Positions 52,329 through 64,000 of a DNA stretch of 64,000 nt are shown here, one piece after another. The number at the start of each line of letters is the position of its first letter. Positions within the stretch are counted from its first letter, which is position 1. The notes beneath the pieces were generated by a model. That model saw only the letters and a list, made by a program, of their open reading frames with translations. It was not told where the DNA came from and did no database searches. Source of the stretch: Sphingobium sp. Lineage in GTDB: Bacteria > Pseudomonadota > Alphaproteobacteria > Sphingomonadales > Sphingomonadaceae. The stretch lies in the NCBI RefSeq assembly GCF_003248505.1, contig NZ_QFOA01000008.1, forward strand, positions 27,734 through 91,733, in the 5' to 3' direction. A program made the translations under genes and the position numbers.

Positions 52329-53831
52329 GTGCGTTACGCTTATGCCATTACCGGCGCCCTGCTGCTCGGCGGCACCGCCATTGCCGTCACCACCGCTTCC
52401 AACGTCGGCGCGCAGGTCGCGCAGAATGAAGGGCTTCAGGCCGCAGCGCCCGCCGGTGCGCCCGCCAGCCTTGCCGACATGGTCGAGAAGCTCCAGCCCG
52501 CCGTCGTCAACATTTCGACCAAGCAGCGGGTGAAGGTGCAGAACCCCTTCGCCGGCACCCCCTTCGGCGAAATGTTCGGCATGGGTCAGGGCCAGCCGCA
52601 GACGCGGCAGGCGCAGTCGCTGGGATCGGGCTTCATCATCTCGTCCGACGGCTATATCGTCACCAACAACCATGTGGTGTCGGCGGGCGCGGAGGGCGCG
52701 AGCGTCGAGCAGATCACGGTCACGCTGACCAACAAGGAAGAATATACTGCCAAGCTGGTGGGCCGCGATGCCGCGACCGACCTTGCGGTCCTGAAGATCG
52801 TGTCGAACAAGCCGCTGCCCTTCGTCAAGTTCGGCGACAGCACCAAGGCGCGCGTGGGCGACTGGGTCGTCGCAATCGGCAACCCCTTCGCCCTGTCGGG
52901 CACGGTGACGGCGGGGATCATCTCCGCGCTGCATCGCGGCACCGGCGGCACATACGACAAGTTCATCCAGACCGACGCGTCGATCAACCAGGGCAACAGC
53001 GGCGGCCCGATGTTCGACATGCGCGGCAATGTGATCGGCATCAACAGCCAGATCCTGTCGCCTTCCGGCGGCAATGTCGGCATCGGCTTTGCCATTCCTT
53101 CCGAACAGGCCGCGCCCATCGTCCAGCAGCTGATGAAGGGCCAGTCGATCAAGCGCGGCTATCTGGGCGTGCAGATCAGCCCGCTCGGGGAGGATCTCGC
53201 CGATTCGCTGGGGCTTGCGAAGAACCGCGGCGAGTTCGTGCAGGGCGTCGAGCCGGGCAAGGGCGCGGAGAAGGCGGGCATCAAGGCGGGCGACGTGATC
53301 GTCAGCGTCGCGGGCCAGGAAGTCAGCCCCGACCAGAATCTGTCGTCCATCGTCGCGAGCCAGCCGATAGGTTCGCGTGTGCCTATCGTCCTTCTCCGCA
53401 ACGGCCAGCGCCAGACGGTAACGGCCGTCGTGGGAGAGCGGCCGACCGAGGACGAACTCAACAGCTTTGCGCAGCAGCAGGATGACGACGACTTCAGCCA
53501 GCAGGATCAGAACCCGGGTCAGGCGGCGCAGCAGGCGCTCGGTATCTCGGCAATCCCGCTGACCCCCTCGATCATTCGCCAGCTCGGCGTAGCGGCGGAC
53601 ACGCGCGGCATCGTCATCACCGCAGTCGACGGATCGACCGATGCGGGCGCGAAGGGCCTGCGGCGCGGCGACGTCATCATCAGCGCCAATAACCGCCCGG
53701 TCGCGAGCCAGGCGGAACTTGACGCGCAGGTGAAGGCAGTCGCGGCGCAGGGCCGTACCGCCGTGCTGCTCCAGGTGCTGCGTCGCGGGCAGCAGCCGAT
53801 CTTCCTGCCGGTGCGTCTGCGCGACAAATAA
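52329..53831 (+). CDS. degP: Do-family periplasmic serine protease DegP/HtrA
   Basis: A 500-residue envelope protease and chaperone. A signal sequence (about 1-28) is followed by the trypsin-like domain with His115 (TNNHVVSAG), Asp151 (DAATDLAVLKI) and Ser224 (INQGNSGGPMFD), then two PDZ domains (GYLGVQISPLGEDLADSLGL and a second after a Gln-rich linker FAQQQDDDDFSQQDQ). The GTG at 52329 has AAAGGA ten bases upstream. It follows hflKC, sits behind an EcfG-like motif and ends at a strong terminator. Confidence 0.95.
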   Translation: MRYAYAITGALLLGGTAIAVTTASNVGAQVAQNEGLQAAAPAGAPASLADMVEKLQPAVVNISTKQRVKVQNPFAGTPFGEMFGMGQGQPQTRQAQSLGSGFIISSDGYIVTNNHVVSAGAEGASVEQITVTLTNKEEYTAKLVGRDAATDLAVLKIVSNKPLPFVKFGDSTKARVGDWVVAIGNPFALSGTVTAGIISALHRGTGGTYDKFIQTDASINQGNSGGPMFDMRGNVIGINSQILSPSGGNVGIGFAIPSEQAAPIVQQLMKGQSIKRGYLGVQISPLGEDLADSLGLAKNRGEFVQGVEPGKGAEKAGIKAGDVIVSVAGQEVSPDQNLSSIVASQPIGSRVPIVLLRNGQRQTVTAVVGERPTEDELNSFAQQQDDDDFSQQDQNPGQAAQQALGISAIPLTPSIIRQLGVAADTRGIVITAVDGSTDAGAKGLRRGDVIISANNRPVASQAELDAQVKAVAAQGRTAVLLQVLRRGQQPIFLPVRLRDK

Positions 53832-53879
53832 GCGGCGCTTGCCGCCCGCGCCCGGTTCGCTAGGATCGGGACGCCATGC

Positions 53880-53944
53880 AAGGACCCGTTCGGGCCGAGC
53901 CTTTGCCGAAGCGTCGGCGGCTCGGGGCGAACGGGTCCTTTTTT
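53880..53944 (+). terminator. Terminator built from a REP-like palindrome after degP
   Basis: The left arm AAGGACCCGTTCG (53880-53892) pairs perfectly with CGAACGGGTCCTT (53928-53940). Inside, CCGAGCC pairs with GGCTCGG and GCCGA with TCGGC, leaving an AGCG loop. A run of six T residues follows. The arms contain CCGTTCG with GAGC and CGAAGC, the same family as the repeat at 10963-11043, so the element has become a terminator. It ends 21 bases before the HerA-like start. Confidence 0.88.
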
Positions 53945-53965
53945 GTTCAGAAAGGATGTCGAGGG

Positions 53966-55597
53966 ATGAGCGGGGATATCTTCATCGGTCTGGGCGCGCC
54001 GGACAAGGACGGCGGCATTCCCCAATATCTGAACCTGCGTCGCGCCAACCGACACGGTCTGATCGCGGGGGCGACCGGCACCGGCAAGACGGTGACGTTG
54101 CAGGGGATCGCCGAAAGCTTTTCCGCGCTCGGCGTGCCGGTGTTCCTCGCCGACGTGAAGGGCGACCTTGCGGGGATTGCCATGGCCGGGTCCCCCACCG
54201 CGAAGAATGCGGACAAGCTGGTGGCGCGCGCGGCGGAAGTGGGCGTTTCCGATTATGCCTATGCCGACAATCCCGCGATTTTCTGGGACCTGTACGGGCA
54301 GCAGGGTCACCCCGTCCGCACGACGGTGAGCGAGATGGGACCGCTGCTGCTGTCGCGGCTGATGGACCTCAATGAAACGCAGGAAGGCGTGCTCTCCATC
54401 GCCTTCAAATATGCGGACGAGGAGGGGCTGCTGCTGCTCGACCTCGGCGATCTTCAGGCGATGCTCGCTTATTGCGCGGAGAATGCCGATACGCTGTCGG
54501 CCCGATACGGCAATGTGACGAAGGCGAGCGTCGGAGCGATCCAGCGGCAGTTGTTGCAACTCGAAAGCCAGGGCGGGGACCATTTCTTCGGCGAACCCGC
54601 GCTCGACATCCACGATATGCTGAAGCTCGATGAAAAGGGGCGCGGCTATATCAATGTGCTGGCTGCGGACCGGCTGATGCAGAGTCCGAAGCTTTATGCG
54701 ACATTCCTGCTGTGGTTGCTGTCTGAACTGTTCGCGACGCTGCCCGAGGTCGGCGATCCCGACAAGCCGGTGCTGGTCTTCTTCTTCGACGAGGCGCATC
54801 TGCTGTTCGACGACGCGCCCAAGGCCCTGACCGACAAGATCGAGCAGGTGGTGCGGCTGATCCGGTCCAAGGGGGTGGGCGTCTATTTCGTGACGCAGAA
54901 CCCGATCGACATTCCCGAGAATGTCGCAGGGCAGCTCGGCAACCGGGTGCAGCACGCGCTGCGCGCCTTCACCCCGCGCGACCAGAAGGCGATCAAGGCG
55001 GCGGCGGAGACATTCCGTATCAATCCGGAGCTGAATGTCGCGACCGCAATCACCGAGTTGAAGGTCGGCGAAGCGCTGGTGTCGTTGTTGCAGGAGGACG
55101 GATCGCCCGGCGTCGTGCAACGCACGCTGATCGCACCGCCCCGGTCGCGGCTGGGACCGCTGGAGCCGAAGGAGCGCGCGATCGTCCAGTCAATCTCGCC
55201 CTGCGCGGGCAAATATGACGAGGCGGTGGATCGGGAGTCGGCGGAGGAAATCCTCGCCGCGCGGGGACAGGCCGCAGCCGCCGCCGCACAGGCTTCCAAG
55301 GCGAAGGCGGAGGCCGACAAGGCCGCGGCGACGCAGGCGAAGGTCGAAGCCCGGCAGCGCGAGGCCGAACTGAAGGAGCAGGCGCGACGCGATGCGGCGG
55401 CGGCGCGGGAAGCGGCCAAACCCGGCACGCTGGAAAAGGCAGTGCAGTCCGCCACCCGCTCCGCCGCGTCATCGGTCGGGCGTCAGGTCGCGAACGAACT
55501 GGGCCGGGCGATGTTCGGCGGGTCGAGCCGCCGGTCGTCGTCCGGCGGGATTGCGGGCAAGCTGGTGCGGGGAATCCTGAGCGGTTTGTTCAAATAA
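53966..55597 (+). CDS. HerA-like ATPase (DUF853 helicase family)
   Basis: A 543-residue P-loop ATPase of the HerA/FtsK clade. Walker A is [11 protein letters not shown] near residue 37, Walker B is [13 protein letters not shown], and [27 protein letters not shown] is the sensor/arginine segment. The C-terminal third is a long Ala/Lys/Glu coiled coil ([18 protein letters not shown]) ending in a short basic tail. HerA enzymes pump or resect DNA with NurA; no NurA gene is here. The ATG at 53966 follows GAGGG; a frame open from 53876 crosses the terminator and is not used. Confidence 0.9.
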   Translation: MSGDIFIGLGAPDKDGGIPQYLNLRRANRHGLIAGATGTGKTVTLQGIAESFSALGVPVFLADVKGDLAGIAMAGSPTAKNADKLVARAAEVGVSDYAYADNPAIFWDLYGQQGHPVRTTVSEMGPLLLSRLMDLNETQEGVLSIAFKYADEEGLLLLDLGDLQAMLAYCAENADTLSARYGNVTKASVGAIQRQLLQLESQGGDHFFGEPALDIHDMLKLDEKGRGYINVLAADRLMQSPKLYATFLLWLLSELFATLPEVGDPDKPVLVFFFDEAHLLFDDAPKALTDKIEQVVRLIRSKGVGVYFVTQNPIDIPENVAGQLGNRVQHALRAFTPRDQKAIKAAAETFRINPELNVATAITELKVGEALVSLLQEDGSPGVVQRTLIAPPRSRLGPLEPKERAIVQSISPCAGKYDEAVDRESAEEILAARGQAAAAAAQASKAKAEADKAAATQAKVEARQREAELKEQARRDAAAAREAAKPGTLEKAVQSATRSAASSVGRQVANELGRAMFGGSSRRSSSGGIAGKLVRGILSGLFK

Positions 55598-55602
55598 AGA
55601 GA

Positions 55603-55640
55603 CAGCGACGTGGACAGCCGGAACGCTGTTTTCGTCGCTG
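55603..55640. terminator. Convergent-gene hairpin, possible transcription stop
   Basis: CAGCGACG (55603-55610) and CGTCGCTG (55633-55640) pair, with ACAGC/GCTGT inside around CGGAAC. It lies between the stops of the HerA-like gene and the second SulP gene. No U-tract follows on either strand, so it may block rather than terminate. Confidence 0.4.
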
Positions 55641-55665
55641 CTTCCATAACCGTTCGCGCATCGTT

Positions 55666-57162
55666 TCAGTGCGGTGCGATGCCCAGTTCCACGCCGGTCT
55701 TGTCGTGCAGCGCGAACTTGTCGACGATGGCTGCGCTGGCGCGATTATAACCGACGACCTCCACCTCACGCCCGTCGCGGCGCAGGCGGGCGACGATGCG
55801 GTCGAGCGCGCCGACCGCCGATATGTCCCAGAAATGCGCGGCGCTGACGTCGATCACCACGTGGCTTGCACTTTCCTCTCCCGCAAAAGCGCGGGTGAAG
55901 CGTTCGACCGAAGCGAAGAAAAGTTCGCCGGTCACCCGATAGGTCGCATGGCCGCCCTCGCCCGCTCCGTCGCGTTCGACCGAAACCATGCGCTGCACTT
56001 TCCCGGCAAAGAAAATGCCGGACAGGATGACGCCCGCCAGCACGCCGAGCGACAGGTCATGCGTCGCGACGACCACCACCACCGTGGTCAGCATCACCAC
56101 CGAAGATGTCGGGGGATGACGACGCAGGTTGGGGATGGAGTTCCAGCTGAAGGTGCCGATCGACACCATGATCATGACCGCGACCAGCGCAGGCATCGGC
56201 ACGCGCCCGACATAGGGGCCGAGCACCGCAAGCAGGAACAGGAGGAAGGCGCCGGCCACGAAGGTCGACAGCCGGGTGCGTCCGCCCGAGGTCACGTTGA
56301 TCACCGACTGGCCGATCATCGCGCATCCCCCCATGCCGCCGAGAAAGGCGGACACGATGTTGGCGCCGCCCTGCCCCGCGCATTCGCGGCGCTTGTCGCT
56401 GTCGGTGTCGGTCATGTCGTCGACGATCTGCGCGGTAAGCAGCGATTCCAGCAGACCGACCGCCGCCATCGTCACCGAATAGGGCAGGATGATGCGAAGG
56501 GTATCGAGCGTCAGCGGCACATGGGGCAGCGTCAGCGAGGGAAGGCCCTCGGGCAGTTTACCCATGTCGCCCACGGTGTTGACGGGCAGGCCGAGGGCGA
56601 TGCTGACGATGCTGAGCACGAGGATGGCCACCAGCGGCGAAGGCACCGCCTTCGTCACGCGTGGCACGCCGTAGATGATGGCAAGACCGGCGGCCACCAT
56701 CGCATAGGTTTGCCACCCGACGTTCGTCAGTTGCGGCAATTGCGCCATGAAGATGAGGATGGCGAGCGCGTTGACGAAGCCGGTGATGACCGACCGGGAC
56801 ACGAACTGCATCACGAGGTCGAGCCGCAGCAGGCCCGCCACGATCTGGATGAGGCCCATGAGGATCGTCGCGGCGAAGAGATAGTCGACGCCATGGTCGC
56901 GCACGAGCGGGATCACCAGCACCGCGACGGCGGCGGTCGCGGCGGAGATCATGCCGGGCCGTCCGCCGAGGAAGGATATGGCGATGGCGATGGCGACCGA
57001 CGCATAGAGGCCGACGCGCGGATCGACGCCCGCGATGACCGAAAAGCCGATCGCTTCGGGAATGAGGGCGAGCGCGACGACGACCCCCGCCAACATGTCG
57101 CGACGGGCCGCCGCCCCGTCGATGAACCACTGGCGGCGATAGGATGTAAGATCGATAGACAT
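55666..57162 (-). CDS. SulP family anion transporter, probably sulfate
   Basis: A 498-residue transporter with about eleven helices and a C-terminal STAS domain ([40 protein letters not shown]). Early [28 protein letters not shown] is the classic SulP signature of sulfate-type members. It differs from the carbonic anhydrase-linked SulP at 37761. The ATG at 57162 is used; a frame open to 57216 lies in the leader. A second cysteine synthase gene is nearby (58679), consistent with sulfur assimilation, but the ion is not proved. Confidence 0.88.
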   Translation of the reverse strand: MSIDLTSYRRQWFIDGAAARRDMLAGVVVALALIPEAIGFSVIAGVDPRVGLYASVAIAIAISFLGGRPGMISAATAAVAVLVIPLVRDHGVDYLFAATILMGLIQIVAGLLRLDLVMQFVSRSVITGFVNALAILIFMAQLPQLTNVGWQTYAMVAAGLAIIYGVPRVTKAVPSPLVAILVLSIVSIALGLPVNTVGDMGKLPEGLPSLTLPHVPLTLDTLRIILPYSVTMAAVGLLESLLTAQIVDDMTDTDSDKRRECAGQGGANIVSAFLGGMGGCAMIGQSVINVTSGGRTRLSTFVAGAFLLFLLAVLGPYVGRVPMPALVAVMIMVSIGTFSWNSIPNLRRHPPTSSVVMLTTVVVVVATHDLSLGVLAGVILSGIFFAGKVQRMVSVERDGAGEGGHATYRVTGELFFASVERFTRAFAGEESASHVVIDVSAAHFWDISAVGALDRIVARLRRDGREVEVVGYNRASAAIVDKFALHDKTGVELGIAPH

Positions 57163-57300
57163 GGAAATTCCACAACAAGGCACATGGCGCCCGGCGGCGC
57201 TTTCAAAACGGAGCATGTGTGATGTTGTCCGGCGGATCGGCGGCCGGAATAGCCACCCGGAATTTCACCGGGTCCTTGCGAATGTGCCCCCATTAGCCCG
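57163..57300 (-). promoter_or_regulatory. Structured leader of the sulP gene, riboswitch-like candidate
   Basis: In the minus-strand transcript, GGCACAT (57288-57282) can pair with ATGTGCC (57185-57179), closing the whole leader. ACCCGG and CCGGGT form a hairpin with a TGAAATT loop (57270-57252), and TCCGGC/GCCGGA another. CACATG (57219-57214) can instead pair with CATGTG (57186-57181), which is the same segment used by the closing helix, so the two are mutually exclusive. That segment lies about 20 bases before the AUG. The sul1 RNA class is known upstream of sulfate transporters in alphaproteobacteria; I cannot confirm its consensus here. Confidence 0.45.
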
Positions 57301-57377
57301 AGAGCGCCCGTCCTGGCAAGCCGTCGCTTCGCTTACCCGTTGCCTGACGGCGGGTCCGGCGGCTAAGGCGGTCGGCG

Positions 57378-58682
57378 ATGAGCACATCCACCGCGCCGCG
57401 CCACCCGCTGACCTTCGGCAATTTCCGGGCCTATCTGGTGGGGCGGTTCGCCGCCGTGCTGGCGCAATACAGCATGATGATCGTGCTGGGCTGGCAAGCC
57501 TACAACATCGCGCGGGAGACGATGACGACGGCGGGCGCTTCGGCCCAGCTCGGCCTCATCGGACTGGCGCAGTTCCTGCCGCTGTTCTTTCTGACGCCGG
57601 TGACGGGATGGGTGGCGGACCATTTCGACCGGCGCAAGATCACGCGGGTGACGCTGAGCCTGCTGACGGGCGCGGCGGCGCTGCTCGCCTACGCCACCTT
57701 CGAAGGCTGGGTCAGCCTGCCGCTGATCTTCTGCATCGCCGTCGCCGTGGGGATTGCGCGCGCGTTCAACGGCCCGGCCTATGGCGCGCTCGCCCCCAAT
57801 CTGGTGCCGGTCGAGGTGCTGCCCAACGCGATCGCGATTTCCAGCGTCGCCTGGCAGACGGGCATGATCGCAGGCCCCGCGGTCGGCGGATATGCCTATG
57901 CCGCAACGCCCTGGGGCGCCTATGCGCTGGCGGGGAGCCTGTTTGCGATCGCGCTGATCGCCATGCTGTTCATCGGCAAGGTGCCGCAGGCCGCACGCGA
58001 CACCAGCCGCCATCCGATCCGGCAGATGATCGACGGCTTTGCCTATGTGAAGGGCAACCGGCTGGTGCTGGCGACGATCACGCTCGACCTGTTCGCGGTA
58101 CTGCTGGCGGGCGCGACGGCGCTGCTGCCGGTCTATGCCCGCGACATCCTGCATGTGGGGTCGGAGGGGCTGGGGCATCTGGCCGCGTCGCCCGGCATCG
58201 GCGCAGCGTTGATGGCGCTGTGGTTTTCGATCCGACCGATGAAGACGCAGGTGGGATTGAAGATGCTGGCCGCCGTCATCCTGTTCGGCCTTGCCACCAT
58301 CGCCTTCGGCTGCACCGCATTCCTGCCACGGTCCATCGCGGAGAGCGTGGGCATCGGGTCGCTGATCGTGCTGGGCGGGGCGGACATGGTGTCGGTGTTC
58401 GTGCGCCAGTCGCTGGTCCAGATCCATACGCCCGATGCGATGCGGGGGCGCGTGTCGAGTCTCTCGCAGCTCACCATTTCCGCGTCGAACGAACTGGGCG
58501 AGGCGGAAAGCGGGTTTCTGGCGGCATTGGTCGGGCCGGTCGCGGCGGTGATCGGCGGCGGGATCGGCGCGATCGTCATCACCCTTTTCTGGGCGCGGCT
58601 CTTTCCAGAGCTGCGGCTTGCACATAGTTTCGATCCACCCGACATCGGGCGAGCGGACATCCATCAGGAGAAACAGTCGTGA
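57378..58682 (+). CDS. Major facilitator superfamily exporter (MFS_3/EntS-like)
   Basis: A 434-residue transporter with twelve predicted helices. [33 protein letters not shown] at the N-terminus and [16 protein letters not shown] (the DRRK loop between helices 2 and 3) match the MFS_3 branch, which includes the enterobactin exporter Ent[17 protein letters not shown] segment [16 protein letters not shown] is also typical. It overlaps the downstream cysK by four bases (GTGA), so the two are coupled. A cysteine or O-acetylserine exporter role is possible by linkage, but the substrate is unknown. Confidence 0.88.
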   Translation: MSTSTAPRHPLTFGNFRAYLVGRFAAVLAQYSMMIVLGWQAYNIARETMTTAGASAQLGLIGLAQFLPLFFLTPVTGWVADHFDRRKITRVTLSLLTGAAALLAYATFEGWVSLPLIFCIAVAVGIARAFNGPAYGALAPNLVPVEVLPNAIAISSVAWQTGMIAGPAVGGYAYAATPWGAYALAGSLFAIALIAMLFIGKVPQAARDTSRHPIRQMIDGFAYVKGNRLVLATITLDLFAVLLAGATALLPVYARDILHVGSEGLGHLAASPGIGAALMALWFSIRPMKTQVGLKMLAAVILFGLATIAFGCTAFLPRSIAESVGIGSLIVLGGADMVSVFVRQSLVQIHTPDAMRGRVSSLSQLTISASNELGEAESGFLAALVGPVAAVIGGGIGAIVITLFWARLFPELRLAHSFDPPDIGRADIHQEKQS

Positions 58683-59596
58683 AAGCTGCCTCGATACTCG
58701 AAACCATCGGCAACACCCCGCATATCCGCATCCAGCGCCTGTTCGGCGACGCAGAAGTATGGATCAAGTCGGAACGGTCGAACCCGGGCGGGTCGATCAA
58801 GGATCGCATCGCGCTCGCCATGATCGAGGCGGCGGAGGCTTCGGGCGACCTCAAGCCCGGCGGCACCATCATCGAACCGACATCGGGCAATACAGGCGTT
58901 GGCCTGGCCATGGTGGCGGCGGTGAAGGGTTACCGGCTGGTGCTGGTGATGCCCGAGAGCATGTCGATCGAACGGCGCAGGCTGATGCTTGCCTATGGCG
59001 CGACGTTCGACCTCACCCCGCGCGAAAAAGGCATGAAGGGCGCGATCGAGCGCGCCCTGGAGCTGGTGAGCCAGACGCCCGGCAGCTGGATGCCCCAGCA
59101 GTTCGAAAATCCGGCCAATATCGACGTGCATGTCCACACGACCGCAGTCGAAATCCTGACCGACTTCGGCGACGCGCCCATCGACGCGCTGGTGACCGGG
59201 GTCGGCACCGGCGGCCATATCACCGGGACGGCGCAGGTGCTCAAGAAAGCCTGGCCCGACCTCAAGGTCTTTGCGGTCGAACCCACGCTGTCCCCCGTCA
59301 TCAGCGGCGGCCAGCCCGGCCCGCACCCGATCCAGGGCATCGGCGCGGGCTTCGTCCCGGCGAACCTCCACACCCAGCTGCTCGACGGCGTGATCCAGGT
59401 CGATCCCGCCGACGCCAAGGACTATGCGCGGCGCGCGGCGCGGGAGGAAGGGATGCTGGTGGGCATATCGTCCGGCGCGACGCTGGCCGGCATCGCGCAA
59501 AAGCTGAAGGAACTGCCCGCAGGCAGCCGGGTGCTGGGCTTCAACTACGATACGGGCGAGCGTTATCTGTCCGTGCCCGACTTCCTGCCGGAATAA
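58679..59596 (+). CDS. cysK: Cysteine synthase A (O-acetylserine sulfhydrylase), copy 2
   Basis: A 305-residue enzyme of the typical CysK length. [15 protein letters not shown] lysine Lys41 in [36 protein letters not shown] and [13 protein letters not shown] are all present. It uses a GTG start (58679) within GTGA that overlaps the MFS stop, with AGGAG about ten bases upstream. It is closer to canonical CysK than the copy at 1777. Downstream is a SleB-type hydrolase, as near the first copy. Serine acetyltransferase is encoded at 33371. Confidence 0.95.
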   Translation: MKAASILETIGNTPHIRIQRLFGDAEVWIKSERSNPGGSIKDRIALAMIEAAEASGDLKPGGTIIEPTSGNTGVGLAMVAAVKGYRLVLVMPESMSIERRRLMLAYGATFDLTPREKGMKGAIERALELVSQTPGSWMPQQFENPANIDVHVHTTAVEILTDFGDAPIDALVTGVGTGGHITGTAQVLKKAWPDLKVFAVEPTLSPVISGGQPGPHPIQGIGAGFVPANLHTQLLDGVIQVDPADAKDYARRAAREEGMLVGISSGATLAGIAQKLKELPAGSRVLGFNYDTGERYLSVPDFLPE

Positions 59597-59615
59597 GGCG
59601 GCACAGCGACCGACG

Positions 59616-60947
59616 ATGACGCCAAGCGAAACTCCCGACCGGCCACATGCGGTCATGTGGCTGGTGTGGGCACTGATCCTCGTCGGTCTGCCGATGGCGG
59701 TTGCAGCGTGGGAAAGCCGTCCGCGCAGCTCCCATGCCGAAAGGCCCTTTGCCGCAGTGGCGGCACGGGCAAGGCTGCGCGCGCCGCGGATTGCGCCCCC
59801 GCCCGTCGAGCCGGTGCGGGTGTTCGCGCTGGACGCGGACGAAGCGCGGGCGTTCAACGCGAAAATCCCCTTTTCGACCGGACCCAACCCGGCGGCGCGG
59901 CCTTTCGTGTTCGCAGGGGATGAGAGCGATCTCGCCCGCGCGACCGGCTGCCTGGCGGCAGCGCAACTCTACGAGGCGGGCGACGACGCAGTGGGCGAGC
60001 AGGCAGTGGCGCAGGTGGTGCTCAATCGCGTGCGGCATCCCGCTTTCCCCAAGACGGTGTGCGGGGTCGTGTTCCAGGGGCAGGAACGGCGCACGGGATG
60101 TCAGTTCACCTTCGCCTGCGACGGGGCGCTGGCCCGCATTCCCGCCGCCGCCGCATGGGATCGCGCGCGCGACATCGCCCGCGCGGCGCTCGCCGGCAAG
60201 GTGTTCAAGCCGGTCGGATACGCCACCCATTATCACACCGACTGGGTCGTCCCCTATTGGAGCGACAGCCTGGACAAGATCGCGGCGGTGGGCACGCACC
60301 TCTTCTTCCGATGGCGCGGATGGTGGGGGACGCCGCCTGCCTTTCGCTTCGGACGAGCGCCGGGCGAGCCGGTGGTGGCGAAGATCGCGATGCTGTCGAT
60401 GGCGCATCGCGCCGGAGTTCCAGGCGCGCCCTTCCTGCCGCTGACCGAAGGCGCAAGCGCGCTTGCCGCACATCCCGAGAGAGTCGGCATGGATGCGCTG
60501 GGCAAGAGCATAGCGGGCGTAAAGCTGATCTCCGTCGCGGATGCGCGCAGCTTCCTGGTCGAACTGCCGCGCGGCAGCGCGCCGGACCGCTGGCCCGAAC
60601 TGGCGCGGACCTTCTGCGCCGGGCGGACGCAGTGCCGGATCATGGGCTGGACCGCAGGCGAAGCGCCAAGGCAGGTGCCGCTGACGCTGGCGGACATGGC
60701 GGCGATGCGCTTTTCCTACATTCACGACACGGCGAGCGGCTTGCAACGGGCGCTCTGGAATTGCGCCAGGACGCCGCGCGCGATCCGTAGCGACTGCATG
60801 CGACAGCGCGTGCCGGTGGCGGTGCCGCCTGCCCCATCCCCTGCCCCGGCCAGCGATGCCGCACTGTCGGGCGTGCGGCGCAAGGAGCGGTTCGAGACGG
60901 TAAGGATCGCACCGCCCGACATGGCAACCAACGCGTCCGCACCCTGA
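59616..60947 (+). CDS. SleB-type cell wall hydrolase (Hydrolase_2 family), copy 2
   Basis: A 443-residue envelope protein. One membrane helix near the N-terminus (about 14-31) anchors it. The Hydrolase_2 core (about 105-235) has CLAAAQLYEAGDDAVGEQ with the YEA glutamate, AVAQVVLNR, VCGVVFQG, CQFTFACDG and ATHYHT, all aligned with the paralogue at 2932. A further 200 residues follow, with two cysteine pairs (FCAGRTQC, NCARTPRAIRSDC) not seen in copy 1. Copy 2 may have an added substrate-binding domain. It starts 19 bases after cysK. Confidence 0.83.
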   Translation: MTPSETPDRPHAVMWLVWALILVGLPMAVAAWESRPRSSHAERPFAAVAARARLRAPRIAPPPVEPVRVFALDADEARAFNAKIPFSTGPNPAARPFVFAGDESDLARATGCLAAAQLYEAGDDAVGEQAVAQVVLNRVRHPAFPKTVCGVVFQGQERRTGCQFTFACDGALARIPAAAAWDRARDIARAALAGKVFKPVGYATHYHTDWVVPYWSDSLDKIAAVGTHLFFRWRGWWGTPPAFRFGRAPGEPVVAKIAMLSMAHRAGVPGAPFLPLTEGASALAAHPERVGMDALGKSIAGVKLISVADARSFLVELPRGSAPDRWPELARTFCAGRTQCRIMGWTAGEAPRQVPLTLADMAAMRFSYIHDTASGLQRALWNCARTPRAIRSDCMRQRVPVAVPPAPSPAPASDAALSGVRRKERFETVRIAPPDMATNASAP

Positions 60948-61352
60948 CCGGGGCGGCGCGACAGTCGGTGAGCGGGCAACGCGGCGGACATCGCGATGAC
61001 CTATGCGACGCTGGCGATCGGTGCGGTCGGGATGGGCACGCACCAATGCCCCTTCACAAAATAGGATATCGGCCCTATATCCGATCAGGAAATCGATCCC
61101 ATCGCCGACATCCGGCGGACGGGATCGTCCCCCGGATCGCCCGGGGACCGGATCCGGCTAGCGTGCGGAACCGGCGGGATTGGGCGGTTTTCAGGCGGGT
61201 GAACAATCGCTGCCAGTGCGGATCGGACAGTCCCGGCCCGCACTTTTTTGCGTGGAATGACCGGCCCGAATCGCCTGTCATAACGCCGCAAGCCGACTGA
61301 ATTTCCGTTGCGATGCGGAAAAACACGACGAACCGTTACAGGCAGGAACGCA
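60948..61352 (+). other. 405-bp intergenic region upstream of rpoB
   Basis: No gene is credible here. It holds a GGATAT/ATATCC hairpin near 61061-61079, a GTCCCC/GGGGAC hairpin at 61127-61148 and a clear terminator at 61216-61249. No rplL or other ribosomal protein gene precedes rpoB. The rpoB promoter probably lies after the terminator or upstream as an attenuated transcript. I cannot place a -35/-10 pair with confidence. Confidence 0.55.
61216..61249 (+). terminator. Rho-independent terminator or attenuator upstream of rpoB
   Basis: GTGCGG (61216-61221) and CCGCAC (61238-61243) pair, extended by one A:T, and are followed by six T residues. It lies 103 bases before the rpoB ATG and 270 bases after the SleB-type stop. 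It may end the cysK-sleB transcript or attenuate a longer rpoB leader. Confidence 0.7.

Positions 61353-64000
<2,648 letters not shown>

Noticed and set aside
57241..57300. Cobalamin or SAM riboswitch in the sulP leader
   Set aside because: The GGTGAAATTCC stretch resembles part of the cobalamin riboswitch, but the B12 box and the following core are absent. The S-box core is also missing. Only an unnamed structured leader is supported.

Overview
The window reads as a chromosomal, mostly core-genome segment of a GC-rich alphaproteobacterium, most likely Sphingomonadaceae (Sphingomonas/Sphingobium-like). The evidence is gene order and content: argS-SPOR-nagZ-scpA-scpB-tatABC, ispH-thrB-rnhA, helicase-S4-fdxA-carD, ubiK-ybjN-proC, hflK-hflC-degP, a Thr-nucleophile alkaline phosphatase of the Sphingomonas PhoK type, an entericidin-like lipoprotein and two SleB-type cell-wall hydrolases. 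I see no rRNA, tRNA, CRISPR array, insertion sequence, phage or conjugative gene. Genus is not settled by the sequence alone.

Layout. 0.2-2.8 kb (minus): membrane protein with a GldG/DUF4350-like domain, a small membrane protein and a cysteine synthase. 2.9-4.4 kb (plus): SleB-type hydrolase and an entericidin-like lipoprotein behind a possible general-stress promoter. 4.5-11.7 kb (minus): a tight operon for Tat export, ScpAB condensin partners, NagZ, a SPOR protein and ArgS, with a lipoprotein gene upstream across a REP-like palindrome. 11.8-14.2 kb (plus): ispH-thrB-rnhA. 14.2-16.6 kb (minus): sugar/nucleotidyltransferase and M23 peptidase. 16.8-21.0 kb (plus): SUV3-like helicase, S4 protein, ferredoxin, CarD. 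21.3-28.8 kb (minus): RND efflux pump, TspO, UbiK, YbjN, ProC, half-size asparaginase, secreted transthyretin-like protein. 28.8-31.6 kb (minus): DsbD-like reductase and TlyA. 31.7-33.4 kb (plus): PhoK-like phosphatase. 33.4-41.6 kb (minus): CysE, two-component pair, TorF-type porin, SulP transporter with beta carbonic anhydrase, an orphan response regulator and an exonuclease-like protein. 41.8 kb (plus): CorA. 42.8-50.2 kb (minus): PiuC-TonB, PhaB with a ribbon-helix-helix protein, HemH coupled to a Tat-exported molybdenum hydroxylase subunit, CoA-binding protein, ApbC/Mrp. 50.2-55.6 kb (plus): HflK, HflC, DegP and a HerA-like ATPase. 55.7-57.2 kb (minus): a second SulP with a long structured leader. 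57.4-64.0 kb (plus): MFS transporter, second cysteine synthase, second SleB-type hydrolase, then the 5' two thirds of rpoB running off the end.

Themes. Envelope biology dominates (Tat, DsbD, DegP, HflKC, NagZ, M23, two SleB-type enzymes, RND pump, porin, TonB). Sulfur assimilation recurs (two cysK, one cysE, a SulP likely for sulfate). Gene coupling is tight: many ATGA overlaps, two TTGA overlaps with TTG starts, and one GTGA overlap.

No wholly new multigene system stands out. The points most worth testing are the SulP leader with two mutually exclusive pairings near the start codon, an orphan response regulator with a broken acidic pocket, a porin leader hairpin that puts the ribosome-binding site in its loop, two EcfG-like promoters, a REP family whose two inverted copies show compensatory base changes, the repeated cysK/sleB neighbourhood, and rpoB separated from rplJL.
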